A stretch of DNA of 64,000 nucleotides, from assembly GCA_023362775.1 (NCBI GenBank), contig JALMGJ010000003.1:53483416-53547415 (forward strand), written 5' to 3'. Source of the DNA: Charina bottae. Lineage: Eukaryota; Chordata; Lepidosauria; Squamata; Charinaidae. Positions 1 through 12,516 of this stretch are shown piece by piece (position 1 is the stretch's first letter; each line of letters begins with the position of its first letter). The position numbers and the translations under genes are program-made. Under the pieces are notes generated by a model. It was not told where the DNA came from, made no database searches, and was given only the letters and a program-made list of their open reading frames with translations.

Positions 1-1894
1 CATTACCTTTATCCAGAATAGCTGAACTGTACTGAAATTTGACAATCATAATTCTACAACCTCAGTGATATGCCCTGATTAAACAACACAGATAATAACT
101 AATATTGTCCTTACAAATATACTTAATATGACTGATCAGGACAAAAAGTCCAGTTCTATTGAATAAGTAAGTTAAACCTATCAGCACAGTGTCAGTCCCT
201 AAGTTTTATATTTAATTTTAGAAGTCAAAACTATATGTTTTAATTTGACATTATTCTTAACATCATGTTAATTTCTTCCAGATGTCTCTACAGAGAGAAA
301 CACTGCAATTTTTGCACAAAAAGCATGTGTTTCAGTGATTTATTCCAAAAGAGCTTCTATTTACTGCATTTCATTTTCTTCTCAATGAAGCACTTAACAA
401 CATGTTTCTCTTTAAGAATCTTACTTAATCATATGGATATTTTTTTCAATTTACATTTTCAGTTCTTTAGTACTGTGGCCACAGGACGTTTCTTAAACTA
501 TGCAAATTAAATACACATGTTGAAAACATGTTTTATATAAGTCCAAAGCACTTTTTGTTGCAAAAGCCTTGTGGCAGGTAGAGAACTGATGGTGCTTCTC
601 TGCTAGGTTGTGGGATAGAGGTAAAGTACTATGAAAACATAGCTTTTCCCCTCCAAAATATTAAAAGATATTACATAATAATCACGTATGATAATAATGC
701 AACTTACATTTTTTTCCTGAATAGCATATTCTGAATACTGAATGCACTATGAACCAGAGAAAAACATACTTGGGGCGGGGGCCTTCTGGGCTGATGTTCA
801 ACATTTCAGTTTAAAAACTATTTCTGTTGCGTTACATTTCCATTTTTTCTCAAATATAATCTTGAAAAACATTGTAATTAAAGAGAGATTTTAGAGCTGA
901 ATACAAACTGCTTCCAATATAAAACCTGCCACATTTGAACATCTTGTACAGCCATTGTTGTACCTAGGAACCCCAGTTCTGAAGCATTTCAAGAATGCCA
1001 TCTAGCCTTAGACTTTCAGACTGTGGCATGTATATAATACAGGCCAACACAAGGAATCATCATAGACATATGTGATTAAGAAGCTGGGGAATAGTGTCCA
1101 GAAAATATGCTCTTCCCCCATTTCACTTTTCAGTGACAGAATGAATTTAAATTTGAACTTTGTATTTGAATATATTCTCTGTATATTTGCTTAGGGTTTC
1201 CCCCTAAGTTGAAACATTGGATTTCTGTCCTAAGGCAGTTATTCCCAACTCCATGGTAAATGTCTGACGTGCTTATTAACACACACACGGATATGAGTGT
1301 TAAAAACAGAATAGCTGTCAGATAGAAAGACACTTAGGTTCTGTTTTTAAATTATCATTATGGTGTTTTGATAAGGCAATAGCAATGTAAGCAGACACAG
1401 ATCCTTACAATATTGTTCATAGCTGTTCAAATAATAAAATCATCTCTTTCTGAAGACTTTTCTAAAAAAAAATAGACTGCCTACAGTGAGTAATCCCATA
1501 ATATTTTCAAGTCTTCATACAGGACAGGCAAGTTTCCCAACTTGCTTTGTTTTTCTGTGGGAAAAAGACCACCTTTCAATTTCTTGTATATATAAAGAGG
1601 TAGATGAAGATCTCAAGGAAGCCCATTTGGATGGTATATGTTTCCTCTTGAAGGGTAACAATTACACTTTGGAGCAGGCTTAGACAAACTGATATATGCT
1701 GTATGAGCACTTCCAAATACAGTGGTTAGGGAGGGACCGTGAATGTGTACTTTGGCCCTCAGCTTCTCTTGCGGCATCTGTTCAGAACTGATTGATACCC
1801 TGTTTGCCCTATGGATCTGTATATAGGAAACATGTTTGGAAACATGCATCATGCAGGGATAGGCACGGTTGTTACAAGGTACAATATGAAACTG

Positions 1895-3298
1895 ACTTCC
1901 GGGGAAGCAATGGCAAACTGAAGACAGTTCCGCTAGAAGCAGAGTTGACGACCACGGCAGAATAAAGAGATGGCAAGTAAACCGGCTCTTCGGAATTCCT
2001 CTCTGGACAAGGAGAGGACTTTTGAAACCGCAGTTGGCACCTTCAAAAAGGACACTGGGTTCACATACTTCCTTTTCTAATCACTTTCGGAAATTGCTTG
2101 TTAACTGCTTTTCAGCTATTAGGAACCTTTGGATCGACAAGTTTTACAGCACCGGGTGAGTTACCTTCAGTCCTTAGCTAAAGATACAAGTTTAAGGACT
2201 TAATTTTTTTTTTCCATTTTGGAATAAACAGCAAAAGGGTGATTAGAACTTTGATTCTGGAATGTTACAAACAGATTAAGGGTCTAGATGGATTTGAAAT
2301 AAGATTTTGGAATTAATTATAAGAATCCTTCCTGTGAGAACATGCTTTTGTTTTGAATTTTCTTTTTAAAAAATGATAAGATGAGACTTTGAAGGTTGGA
2401 CACTAGAGGGAAGCAGAAGAACCTAAAGATTACAATAAAGGAGAAGAACACTAAAATTTGACTTACTAATACAGAATGAAGCAAAATATTTTAACATTGG
2501 ATGTACTGAAGGATATTTTTGAACAATGGACCCAGAAATTAATTTCAAGAGTGTCTGCCATTACAGATGGACTGTGTTTCAAAGATGGCATGTAAGAGGA
2601 ACAAGTTTTATCTGACAAAATTGAGACTGATCTGAAAGTGGATTTAAACATGACAGGCTACAAGAATGATATGGAAAAAAATGCTACACTGGACATACAA
2701 AAGAAACCAGCTGGTGTCTTAATAATTAAAAGGGATATACAAATAACAAACCAAGAGAGTGACCTTGATAATTTTCCTGTATTGGATTTACAGAAGAGAC
2801 TTGTTAAAGCTTTGAAGAATTTTGTGAGAAGGAACAAAGAAAAAATGAAAAGAAATCAAGTTCTAGGACATTATTTGATGCGGAGTAAAGATCAAGATTG
2901 TTAAAAGTAAAAGGAAGGAATATAAAGTTGGTTTATTTGATCAAGGTTAAAATAGATACTGTTATTTCTGGTAACCCTTAATGGACTTTTGCTGATTAGG
3001 ACTGAATGAAAAGGCTTTAAGGATTTGTTTATAGAGAAGGGATGGGATATGGGAAGAAGAAATCCATTTGTTGTATTTTAAGAGAAGGTAATAGGTTACT
3101 AAAATAGTTGCTACTTGTTGTGATGAAGGGGTAGTAATTTCTTTATATATTTCTTTTCTTTTTGTTTGCTATATTCTTATTTTTTTCTTTTCTATTTTTT
3201 CTTTTCTGCACTTTCTATTTTTTCTTATTCTTTTTTTTAGTTTATATTAGTTTTTATCTTTTCAATTGTAAGTTTTAATAAAATTACTATTAAAGAAA
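1895..3298 (+). mobile_element. L1-derived element without ORF2 (HAL1-like structure)
   Basis: The insertion is flanked by the direct repeat ATGAAACTG (1886-1894 and 3299-3307), consistent with a target-site duplication. The left end begins with a GC-richer leader (ACTTCCGGGG...) like a LINE 5' untranslated region. A central part carries a lysine-rich open frame at 2638-2904. The right end is a T-rich tract followed by AATAAA-like and A-rich sequence. There is no reverse transcriptase segment, so the element looks internally deleted or 'half-L1'. The L1 assignment is inference from layout; the duplication is directly visible. Confidence 0.5.
2638..2904 (+). pseudogene. lysine-rich ORF fragment inside the L1-derived element
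   Basis: This 88-residue open frame is the largest inside the 1895-3298 insertion. Its C-terminal half is rich in Lys/Arg (for example FVRRNKEKMKRNQ), which would suit an L1 ORF1-type RNA-binding protein, but I cannot identify a domain. Stop codons flank it in the surrounding element, so it is probably a degraded piece and not a host gene. Confidence 0.3.
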
Positions 3299-4208
3299 AT
3301 GAAACTGCCCCAATAAGTAGTAACTGTTGGATTTCCTATTAATTTTCTAGTCCATATTAGGTTGTCAAAATGCAAAACACTCACCAAATAATGTTGGCTT
3401 TCTTATTGGCAGTAACACAACTGTCTGTAGAAAGGAGGCTTATGTACATATAATTGTACCTGTATAGGTTCTGCCTGTGCAAAACAGCAATATCAGCAGG
3501 GAAATTATCCCATGTGGAGCAATCCAGACCCTGAATTCTGTGACCAGGGCTATAGGGAAATAGGAATAAAAGCCATAAGAGAGAATTCATCCCCTCTTTC
3601 AGTCCTAAGTATTTCTAGCTATCCAGTGAGTGAGGTAGCTATCCCATCCAATTTATGATGATTATAATATGTAACAAAACAGAAAAAAAAATCAAAGATA
3701 TCCCAGTTATTTATGCAACATACATTGTCATTTTCATTGATCTGAGATTATTTGAGATATAAGTCTCAACTAAATATAGGTCTTTTCTTCTAGTCTGTTA
3801 TTTGTACAGCTTCATCATAAATGGCTAAGTTTAAAATGGCCACAATGGCTACCATAGAGAGAATACCTTAATAATCCTTCGACTTATAATTCTGACCCTT
3901 ATTGTTAGCACAGTTAATGTCAAATTGAACTATAGCAGTTTAGTACATTACTATATGAATTAGCAGCTTAGGCTGCTGCCTTAATTTTATAGAATTCTTA
4001 AATCAGAAAGCAAAAGAGACTAAAATTGGCTTATAAATGCTTTGTTTTGGGGTTTTATTTTGGTAAAATACGAATGGATATATATTTGATAAAGGATAGC
4101 AGAAACTGAGGTGATTCAAGCAAACATGTTCTGCCACGTGATGGAGGAAATACAGTATCTACAGATGCACAAATATATATTCAGAATGCAAAAATAGAAC
4201 AAGGTTAA

Positions 4209-4243
4209 TCTGTAGCTTGAATCATGTCAACTGGATTATAGAC
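4209..4243. mobile_element. 35-bp insertion of a Penelope-like terminal sequence
   Basis: The 13-bp direct repeat AGAACAAGGTTAA occurs at 4196-4208 and 4244-4256. The 35 bases between start TCTGTAGCTTGAATCATG, the same terminal sequence that bounds both arms of the foldback element at 59639-59871. I read this as an extremely truncated retroelement insertion. The Penelope-like assignment is inference. Confidence 0.6.
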
Positions 4244-4435
4244 AGAACAAGGTTAACATCACCTTGGAAAAATTGCCTTCTTGGTCTCAAATAGAAGAAA
4301 TCACCATACTGTATTCTAATCCATTCACTTTCAGTGCACTCTATGCCAAACCCAAATACTGTTACTGTCACTTAGTTTCCCCACCTTACAGCTAGGAGAA
4401 ATGAAATATATACATAATGGTTGCTGAAAGGCTAT

Positions 4436-4570
4436 TTATTTATTTATTTCCATTTTTATATACCACTCCATTCCCAAAGATTCTGAGCAGCTTACAGCAA
4501 ACTAACAAAAAGTAAGATTAACAATACAACATTTATTAAATACTAGCTGATTACAACCAGCACAATACAC
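4436..4570 (-). mobile_element. L2/CR1-type LINE 3' tail, degraded
   Basis: On this strand the block begins with TTTATTTATTT, then 'ataccactcca...ctgagcagcttacagcaaac', the complement of the LINE tail seen more intact at 28005-28065 and 45350-45430. No coding part remains. Confidence 0.45.
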
Positions 4571-4667
4571 CACGGTTCAGGGATCATGTGGGCTTTATTC
4601 ATCCCTAAATGCCCTCCTGTAGAGACACACTTTCACGGCTTTTTGGAAACATAATAAAGAGGAACTA

Positions 4668-5047
4668 CAGGTAGTCCTCGCTTAATGACCACAATTGGGA
4701 CTGGAATTTCAGTTGCTAAGTGATGCAGTCATTAAGCTAATCCAACCTGATTTTATGACCATTTTGCGGTGGTCATTAAGCAAATCACATGGTTGTTAAG
4801 CGAGCCATGTAGTTGTTAAGTGAATCATGTGGTTCCTCATTGATTTTGCTTGCCAGAAGCTGGCTGGGAAGGTGAAAAATGGTGATCACGTGACCTCAGA
4901 ACGCTGTGACAATCATAAATGCATACCAATTGCCAAGTGGCCAAATCGCGACAGTCGTAAGTGTGAGGACTGGTCACAAGTCGGGTTTAGCACCGTCCTA
5001 TGTCCGAACTGTTGCTAAATGAATGGTTGTTAAGTGAGGACCACCTG
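4668..5047 (+). mobile_element. Tigger/pogo-like miniature inverted-repeat element
   Basis: The ends are imperfect inverted repeats (CAGGTAGTCCTCGCTTAATG at the left; the right end reads AGTGAGGACCACCTG), flanked by TA on both sides (4666-4667 and 5048-5049). A TA target and a CAGGTAGTCC-type end fit a Tc1/mariner-superfamily, pogo/Tigger-like non-autonomous element of 380 bp. The small open frame inside shows no transposase motifs. Confidence 0.7.
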
Positions 5048-8000
5048 TAGTCCAATATCTTCAATAGGCTGTTCCAAAAAAATGGCAATGCTATTGAGTG
5101 ACAAAAAAATTCTTGAAATATGTAGAATCAAATTCACATTTTTAAAGTAAGATATGACTAATCAAGATTTCAACCCTAACCCCCTTACTGCTTTTCCAAA
5201 TGGGAATGCTTAAATGTAATTTTCATTAAAGTTTACTGTTATATTACTTTGTGATTGAGAAGATCCCAAAGTGGTACACTAGAATTAAAAAGCAAAATCT
5301 CTCCTGCCCCCCCATACCGATTAAAGAATTATGAAATTAAGTAAACTATATAGATTATACTTAATTTCATCCTTTGTGTATCAACTCATGTCTGTTGAAA
5401 AACAGCTTTAAAAGGAATAGTTTGTAAGAACTATTAGGTGAGAGAATAATCAAGCAGAATTGTTTTCCACTAGCTCAACAGGATCTTTGAATGCAAATAA
5501 CTGCCATCTACTACGCCATGCAGTGATATTAAGGTATCAGTTCAATATTTGACACTGATGATGTTTGCTCAGCAAGCTGGGATACTGATGCTTCCTGATT
5601 TATAATGAACACACAGAATAGGACATACAGGCTCTTTGAGCCCACTTGGCTTTTCTAGTTAGTTGTTTGTTGGTTTTATGCAGGCCAAGATTGGTTACCC
5701 GAGAATACACTCTGGTTGAAGAATTGGGTTCATAAACAGTGGTAGAAGCCAGGAGCTTGGATTCAGATACTGTATAACAGTAGGTTTTTCAATTTTGGAT
5801 TAGTTTAGCTATTTGTGCTAGCAGGAAGAACCAGGTGGGAGCAAACATACTGTGTGCGCAAGGTAAGACAAGATTTATTAAAATTCTGGTTTATTGTTCT
5901 CTGATTATGTGGTTACACACCAAAAGTTTCCCCAAGAGCATAAATATATTTAAGAAAGGATGAGGACTCTTGAATTATGATGGCATATACTGTAGGAAAA
6001 GAAAAAGGAAAGAAATTAGAAGAAGGCAGAGGAGATAGAAATATAAGCCCAACTAATTGTGTAAACAGTCTGTTTTAAAGTTAACTTAACTTTGATACCT
6101 TTCAACTCAAATACTTGTATATGTGTAGACCATTCTTAGATATCTGTCAATATTACTGCACTTTTAACATTATTGAATGTTTAACTTTTTCAGGTGATCT
6201 AATACAATTACGTGGAGATGGTAAAAAGCACTGTAAATGAGTAACCCACAAAATACGTGGTTGATGTGATGCTTCCTCTAAGATAGGTTTCTGTGGAAGT
6301 GTAATTATTGTATCTCTGTGAGCAGCTATATATCCCAGCTACTTCTGTTACTCTATTTCACAGAGTAACATGGAGATATCACTCTAAACTCTTTATGTTG
6401 ACATTTTGATGTCCAAACACCAGTCAACGTAATAGATACCATTGTGGAAGACTGTATGTCATCCACCTATTTATAGCTAGTTCACCTGATCTTTGTGTAT
6501 CTAAATTATTTCCTGTAATTAAACTGGATAACCTCATGGAAATCAGTTGGATAATCCTTGAATAGTCAAATATTTTTAACTCTTTAAAGGCCTTTAAAAA
6601 ATATATTTTTTCCTTGTTTGTCTTTACTTTTTCCCTCTGTTTGCCCTTTCCTCCTCAGATCCATCAGGCTTCGTTGTATAATAATGCACTGCATTAGACT
6701 TTTTTCAATTAGGTTTTCCCCTTGCTTGTTACTATAAAACTCCAGATGTTTTGGAATTCATTGTTCTCTTTTACTTTAATTTTCTTTTGTAACATGCCAC
6801 ACATGTGGTATTTTGGCCTTAAAAATGCTGTGCTATGCTAATCAGCCACCTCTTTTCTTCCTCCTCCTGTTGCTTTTTTGTCTTTGGTATATTGGTTACA
6901 ATATATAGAGAACTTTTGTACCAAATTGAGTTGAAATTAACAGAGAAGAAACAGAGAGTGGTTACGGAACTATAGTCATTTATAGAGAGGATATACACGA
7001 GATTTTTATAGAACCTGCACTCTTTGTCATGATGAGAAGCCTGCTGAATGGGAGAAGGGTTAGAAAAAGTATCTGGTGTTAGAAAGGGAGAGAAGGAGCT
7101 GAAGTAACAAATCTACTATAAGTCACTGCTCAGTTTCCTGCTTCATTTGCAGACGTTGGAGCTGTAATGTTATAATTGATGCTTATTGTATAGATCATCA
7201 TACCCAGATGATCTAGATTCTAAAAAACCTCCAAGACAGGGAAATGAATGACCTGTATTTTTGTTCTAGACCTTAAACTAACAAACATCTGTGCTACAGG
7301 ATCAACTTGTTGAGTTCTGTGAAATGATCATAGAATCATAGGGTTGAATCATAGTTTTTTTCATGAAAAAAAAACATTATTTTCTTCTATGGTTGAAAAT
7401 AATAGAATATGTGTAAACATTAGCCAATTCATATTTAATGTGTATTGAAAGTTAATGTAATTACTTTAGAAGAAGAAAGAACATTTCATAGAGCTCAGAA
7501 GAAGCTCAGCTCTTTTGAGCAGACAGAAGACTTCCTATTGATAGCTATAAATGTTTTGGGAATGAAACATTTCAGGTTTTCCATCTGTAGGCTGTCTGAG
7601 ATGTCAACAGCCAATATGACCTGCTGTTTTCCTTGTAGGTCTATAAATAAAAGGTAGCTTGTTTAACTGATCTTGCCACTGAAAGCAGAAGTGTGTATTA
7701 ATGAGCTTTCTCTAATGGCACACTAACTCTATTTACAGCAGTGCCGCTGTGAAATCTTCTCCCTTACAGTCATAACTCATTTCCAATGAAAATGTGCTCT
7801 GCCTTATGGCCCAAACGGCTCTATTTTTTATTGGTTTCTTCCCCTTCCTGACAACTGACAGTTGTTCTAGACACCACCTCAATTAAGTATCCTTAGGAAC
7901 ACATTCAGTGTTTAATAATATATTGACATTTGTGTTTATTACCACACCATGCGTTTATGAATTGCTATGTAACCTGAGGAGAAAGTATGTGGCGCTGATA

Positions 8001-8107
8001 ACGTGGCACAGTTATTTTTGAAAAATTCAAAATGTGATTTGTAATTTTCGTTATATTTTACCTCTTTTCTCTTCGATTGGTACCTCTTTTCAGTAATAAA
8101 CTATTTT

Positions 8108-8256
8108 GAAAACTTCCAAACCTATTACTGCACCAATTCTGTTACCCCTGCATGCCAAAGCTCTTATATCTGAACATTTTAACACACGAAACTCTTTTTA
8201 ATGAAATAAATACTGTATATAACAGAATTGGTGCAGTAATAGGTTTGGAAGTTTTC
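8108..8256. repeat. perfect 37-bp inverted repeat with a 75-bp loop
   Basis: The arms 8108-8144 and 8220-8256 are exact reverse complements over 37 bases (left arm begins GAAAACTTCCAAACC). I see no flanking direct repeat, so it is unclear whether this is a miniature transposon or a local inversion/duplication. Confidence 0.85.
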
Positions 8257-10445
8257 ACAGGATGAAATTGGGTTCTTCAGGTCCCAAAGAGTTTGTATAG
8301 ATTTGTCTGTTCTCACATTTACCCATATATGAAAACATGCAAACTAGTTTTGCATCTATAAAAAATTAATATGTGAACTTCACATATACAGAATAATGAT
8401 ATAAAATAGTCAAAAATAGTTTCTAAAAATAATTCTAATCTATAAATCAATAGATAACATTTTACTTATTATTCTTGGATGTATATTAAATGCATTGGTT
8501 TAAATATGTTTGTGAAATCTTCTGGTTCCTAAATTTGCAATCATGTCCTAGTTAAGCAAATATGTTTAACTCAGTTAACAATTAAAAATAATACCCCATT
8601 TGCAGCAGAGTTTTACAAGTGCAAAAATTATTACTGTATTGTTATCCCAGTTGTCAGTCTTTAGCAAAACATGAGAAGTAGTCAGATGAAAGTGACAGAC
8701 TGATACCAGATGACCTGGAGGTAAAGCCAGAAGCTTTCTCAGTTAAGTAATTCATACTCCCACTCCTCTTTAGAAATGATTTAATAACTCATTCTGAATG
8801 TTTTTTATATTCTATATAACATGACTGATAATTTCCAAGGAAAATAATTTGAAAGTTACTTTTAAAAAATCTAAGATTCAACCATAATAATAAATTCTGT
8901 GCAATTGGGGATGAAGGTTATTATTAGATCTGATCTGAAAATCAGTGGATGTTTGTCATTAAACTTTGAACAAAATTACTCAAAGCGACACGGGTTCATA
9001 CCTTCAGAGTAAGGACAGTGTGATGCTAGGAACACTGCCCTCAATCTGAAATGTTTATCCTCAGTGACATCATTCATATAGCCACATTTTATTAGCCATA
9101 TGGTCATCATGTCATTGTTGTGTTTAGAGTGTGATGAATGGTTTGCTCAGTAAGGCTATGTGATTCAGGGCACCTTGCCCTAATTTTGAGCTATCTTCAG
9201 CAATGACTTTAGAAGCCAATCTTATTTGACTACATGATGACATCACCTATTTTGAGAAAGAAGAAAGACCAAATTAATGATACCAGTCTAACAGGTGTTC
9301 AGGCTTCACATGCTAAGGGCAAGATGTAAGAAAAATAAAAAAGATTGTGAAACATACTATTCCTCCTGTTTTGAATACACTGAAGATGTTTACAGGTAAA
9401 CTGTTCTGCACAACTACAGTTGCTGTTTTGTAATGCAACTATTTTCCTGATATTATACTTGTAAGCAATCACACTGGCTTTGGGAAATCCCAATAAGTAA
9501 AATTTTAAAATTGGAAATTGAATATTTTTTATCTATAAATTAAAAGTTCAAGAAACTGCAGTTTTAAAATAGATTATTTTACTGGCACTCCAACTTTTGC
9601 CCATTTGGGAAATGTTCTTTCTGTATATGCTAGAGGCAGAAAAATCCTAGTACTGCTCTTTTCTTAATGGGTTGGGACCTCTACATCATCCTGCAACATC
9701 TGTATTTCATGTTTTTTTCCTGATCTTCTGGCATGTTGCTGCATTGTTTTCAGTGGAACTCTGCCAGAACCAGCAACATGTTCAGCAGACAGGGAAAATC
9801 ATGCTTGCACACTGCAAAATTAGTTACTCTAAAGGAAACGGCAGCAAAATGGTTGTCATCAGATCTAAGAGCTGGAAACAACACAGTGGATCATTTGGCC
9901 TAGAGATTGCCAATTGGCAGTCCCTGAATCAATTGTGGCTTGCAAAGCACTTTTATCTTGCCGCCTCACCAAATCTGAAACAAAGACTTGTAACTTTTTT
10001 GAAATATTTTTTTTCCTTCCAAAAAACTGTTTTGGAAGAAAACTTCCTTCCAAAAAACCCCGTGAGATATTTCATATGTGATTTTATATTGCTATTTAGT
10101 GTTTCCTATTAATACAACCCCCCAATGATTGTCTGTGTGGAGGCATGGGTAGGTCATATATGTTTTGAAATATACAAATGTGTGTATTTTCTGGGAAGGC
10201 AGTTGTAGGCAGCCAGTTTGCTATAAAGACACCAAACTATATTCTGCAAAATATATGCCCAGTTCCTTGGGATATGTGACAGTGAGGGATGGGTGGTTCA
10301 TATGTATCCCCAAGCCCGCAAGATGGGACAGGTAGGCAGACCCTTGTTATATATTTCTGATGTTCAAGAGACTGGCACCATTTGTTATTTACAGTTACTA
10401 ACTCTCTTTTGGTCGATGGCCATTTATTCAACAAATAAAGAGCAA

Positions 10446-10488
<43 letters not shown>
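10446..10488. repeat. (CTTG)n microsatellite
   Basis: About eleven tandem copies of the tetranucleotide CTTG are visible. The overlapping open frames on both strands are artefacts of the repeat. Confidence 0.95.
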
Positions 10489-10490
<2 letters not shown>

Positions 10491-10682
10491 AATCAGCCTT
10501 AACAGGCAAGAATATATACTCTAGAGAAAGATGGGTGCCTTTTTGAGAGCTTTTCTGTCTTTTAAGAGTCAGGTAAGTATAAGAACCAGCAGACTGGCAC
10601 TTGGATAAGACCATTCGCTACTTTAGAAAAAAAAGTATAAATACAAACCAAGTTCCAATTTAGTATGTTTACAGTCAGTATG

Positions 10683-10719
10683 GAGGGGAGGGGAGGGGAG
10701 GGAGGAAGGAAGGAAGGAA
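10683..10719. repeat. (GGGGA)n/(GGAA)n purine-rich simple repeat
   Basis: A short run of GGGGA units grades into GGAA units. Confidence 0.85.
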
Positions 10720-10762
10720 CTGAGGTTTGCAGGGGAAGCTTAAAAACACCAAAAAGATAAAG

Positions 10763-10990
10763 AGATGGTTAAGGAATACCTGAATGAGTTTAAGTTTTTA
10801 GGATCAGATGAGTTACACCTAGAAGTCTTGAAGGAGGCAGATGTCATCTTTGAGTTCTTTTCTATGGCTTTTGATAACTCATGGAGGATGGGTATAATGC
10901 CAAAGGACTGAAAAAAGGCAAATATTGTCCCTGTCTTCAGAAAGAAGAAAAAAGATGATCCAAGTAACTATAGATCAGTCAACAGTTTAC
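10763..10990 (+). pseudogene. CR1-type LINE reverse transcriptase fragment
   Basis: One frame reads, with a stop, FLGSDELHLEVLKEADV ... SWRMGIMPKD, stop, KKANIVPVFRKKKKDDPSNY RSVN. This matches the conserved N-terminal part of a CR1/L2-type reverse transcriptase (the 'GPDGIHPRVLKE... W..G.VP.DWKKA...P.FKK..K.DP.NYRPVS' block). The Trp of the DWKKA motif is a TGA stop here. Only about 75 codons remain, so this is a dead fragment. Confidence 0.75.
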
Positions 10991-11002
10991 AAATTGGGTT
11001 TA

Positions 11003-11165
11003 GTGACTGTGATCAAGTGACCTGATGTTTTGCTGGCAACTGTGGCCGGTATCTTCAGAGGCAAAGTGGTCCTCAGTTGCTGGCAAAATGTCAGGAAATC
11101 TGTTGTCTAGACCACGTTCACTAAACGCTGAAGCTCAATACTGCCCAACAGATACCAGCCATGAA
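11003..11165 (-). mobile_element. Penelope-like retroelement end fragment with a decayed hammerhead-like core
   Basis: On the minus strand the segment reads CTGAAGA, a GC-rich linker with complementary parts, then AAAACATCAGG. The related copies at 22182-22214 and 59791-59824 have GAAACGT at that place, so the difference looks like CpG decay. The neighbouring 'ttgtctagaccacg' sequence also looks repeat-derived. Family assignment is inference. Confidence 0.45.
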
Positions 11166-11214
11166 AGCCTACACCGGTAAACCATCAATTTGCCCAGGCC
11201 AGGCCATCCCAGCA

Positions 11215-12230
11215 AGTTCAGCCAAGAGCAGAACACATTATACTGAAAGAAGTCTCTAAGAATTTCATCACATGACCTACTCTAACCACTATTGATGTCA
11301 AAGTGCATGAGTCTACCATTAGAAAGCAGCTGCATGAATTAGATCTACAAAGGAGATGTGCCAGGAGGAAACCTTTACTGTCCAGAAAGAACATCAGGGC
11401 AAGATGAAAGTTTCCTCATGAACACCTAGGCAAAGACCAGGACTTCTGGAACAATGTGCTCTGGACAGACAAGGCAAAGATGGTACCAGAACACATGTTT
11501 GGCGAAAACCAAAGATAGCATTTCACCAGAAGGACCTAATACCAACTGTAAAGCGTGGTGGTGAAAATGTTATGGTTTAGGGTTGTTTTGCTGCATCAGG
11601 GCCTTGGCAGCTCATCATTGTAGAATCCACTATGAATTCTTCATTATATCAGAGGGTGATAATGTGAGACTATCTGTCAGAAAATTGAAGCTCAACCGAA
11701 AATGGACCTTGCAACATGACAATGACCCTAAACATTCCAGTAAATCCACCAAGCATTGGCTGAAAAAAAAGAAAAAGAAATGGAGGATTCTGGAATGGCT
11801 AAGTCAAAGCCTGGATCGAAATTCCATCAAGATGCTGTGGGTTGATTTGAACTGGGCTGTGCATGCAAGAAACCACTCAAACATCACACAGCTGAAAAAA
11901 TTCTGCATGGAGGAGGGGGGAAAAATTCCTTCCAATTGATGTCAGAGACTGGTAGACAGTTAAGAAACACTACTTGAGGTAGTTTCTGCCGAAGGGGGCA
12001 ATACCAGGTATTAGACTCAAGGGTGTACTTACTTTTTCCTGAGAAGGAAATGGCATATCTGTACATTTTTTGTTGTATAAATAATTGCAAAGTCAATTTT
12101 CATAGTTTTTTTTGTTCAATTACATCACCTTTTATCTTTATACACTGTTTGAATGAAGTTAAAATATTGATATGTTCACATATGTTTATAAAAAAACTTT
12201 ACATGGGGTGTACTTTTTCACATGATTGTA
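11215..12230 (+). mobile_element. degenerate Tc1/mariner-like DNA transposon
   Basis: Translated pieces resemble a Tc1-type transposase: LWTDKAKM (around the first catalytic Asp), then LQHDNDPKHSSKST (second Asp), then a NSIKMLWVDL block where Tc1 enzymes usually have NPIENLW. Frames are interrupted by stops and shifts. The right end has ACATGGGGTGTACTTTTTCACATG-like sequence typical of Tc1-like terminal repeats. The left boundary is not clear. Confidence 0.75.
11583..11939 (+). pseudogene. Tc1-like transposase, C-terminal remnant
   Basis: This 118-residue open frame is the longest surviving part of the transposase. It contains the HDNDPKHSSKST motif around residues 43-54, holding the second catalytic Asp of the DDE domain. 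In the later block NSIKMLWVDLNWAV, the residue aligned with the third catalytic acid (Glu of NPIENLW in the family) is Lys. A Lys-rich run (KKKKKK) also sits where there is none in the family. Upstream catalytic sequence lies in another frame. The element cannot encode an active enzyme. Confidence 0.75.
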
Positions 12231-12281
12231 ACTGCCTTGGGAAGTGGTGGATTTTCCTTTCCTTCAGGTGTTTAAATAGAG

Positions 12282-12516
12282 CAGTGCTTTCCAAACTGCC
12301 GCCGTTGGCGACACACCAATGGCAGCAGCGGCGGCGGTGCAGGGGCGTGCACGGCGGCGGTGTGGGGGGGCACGTGGCAGCGGCCTCGTGTTTTCCGCTA
12401 AAATGCGGAAGCACTGATGGCGCATCTTTGCTGCCACCACCGCTGTGCACGCCGCCTCCGCCGTGCGCGCCGCCGCCATGCATGTCCACTTCCGGGTTGT
12501 GTCATGACACACTAAA
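12282..12516 (+). mobile_element. hAT miniature element, right end missing
   Basis: It starts with the same CAGTGCTTTCCAAACTGC end as the copy at 33611 and has the same GC-rich interior. It stops abruptly near 12516, at 'cacactaaa', where the intact copy continues to its other terminal repeat. The sequence then changes directly to a Tigger-like fragment. The ORFs over this GC-rich core on both strands are spurious. Confidence 0.75.

Noticed and set aside
10440..10490. CRISPR-like regular repeat
   Set aside because: It is a simple tetranucleotide microsatellite with no spacers, in a vertebrate intron.
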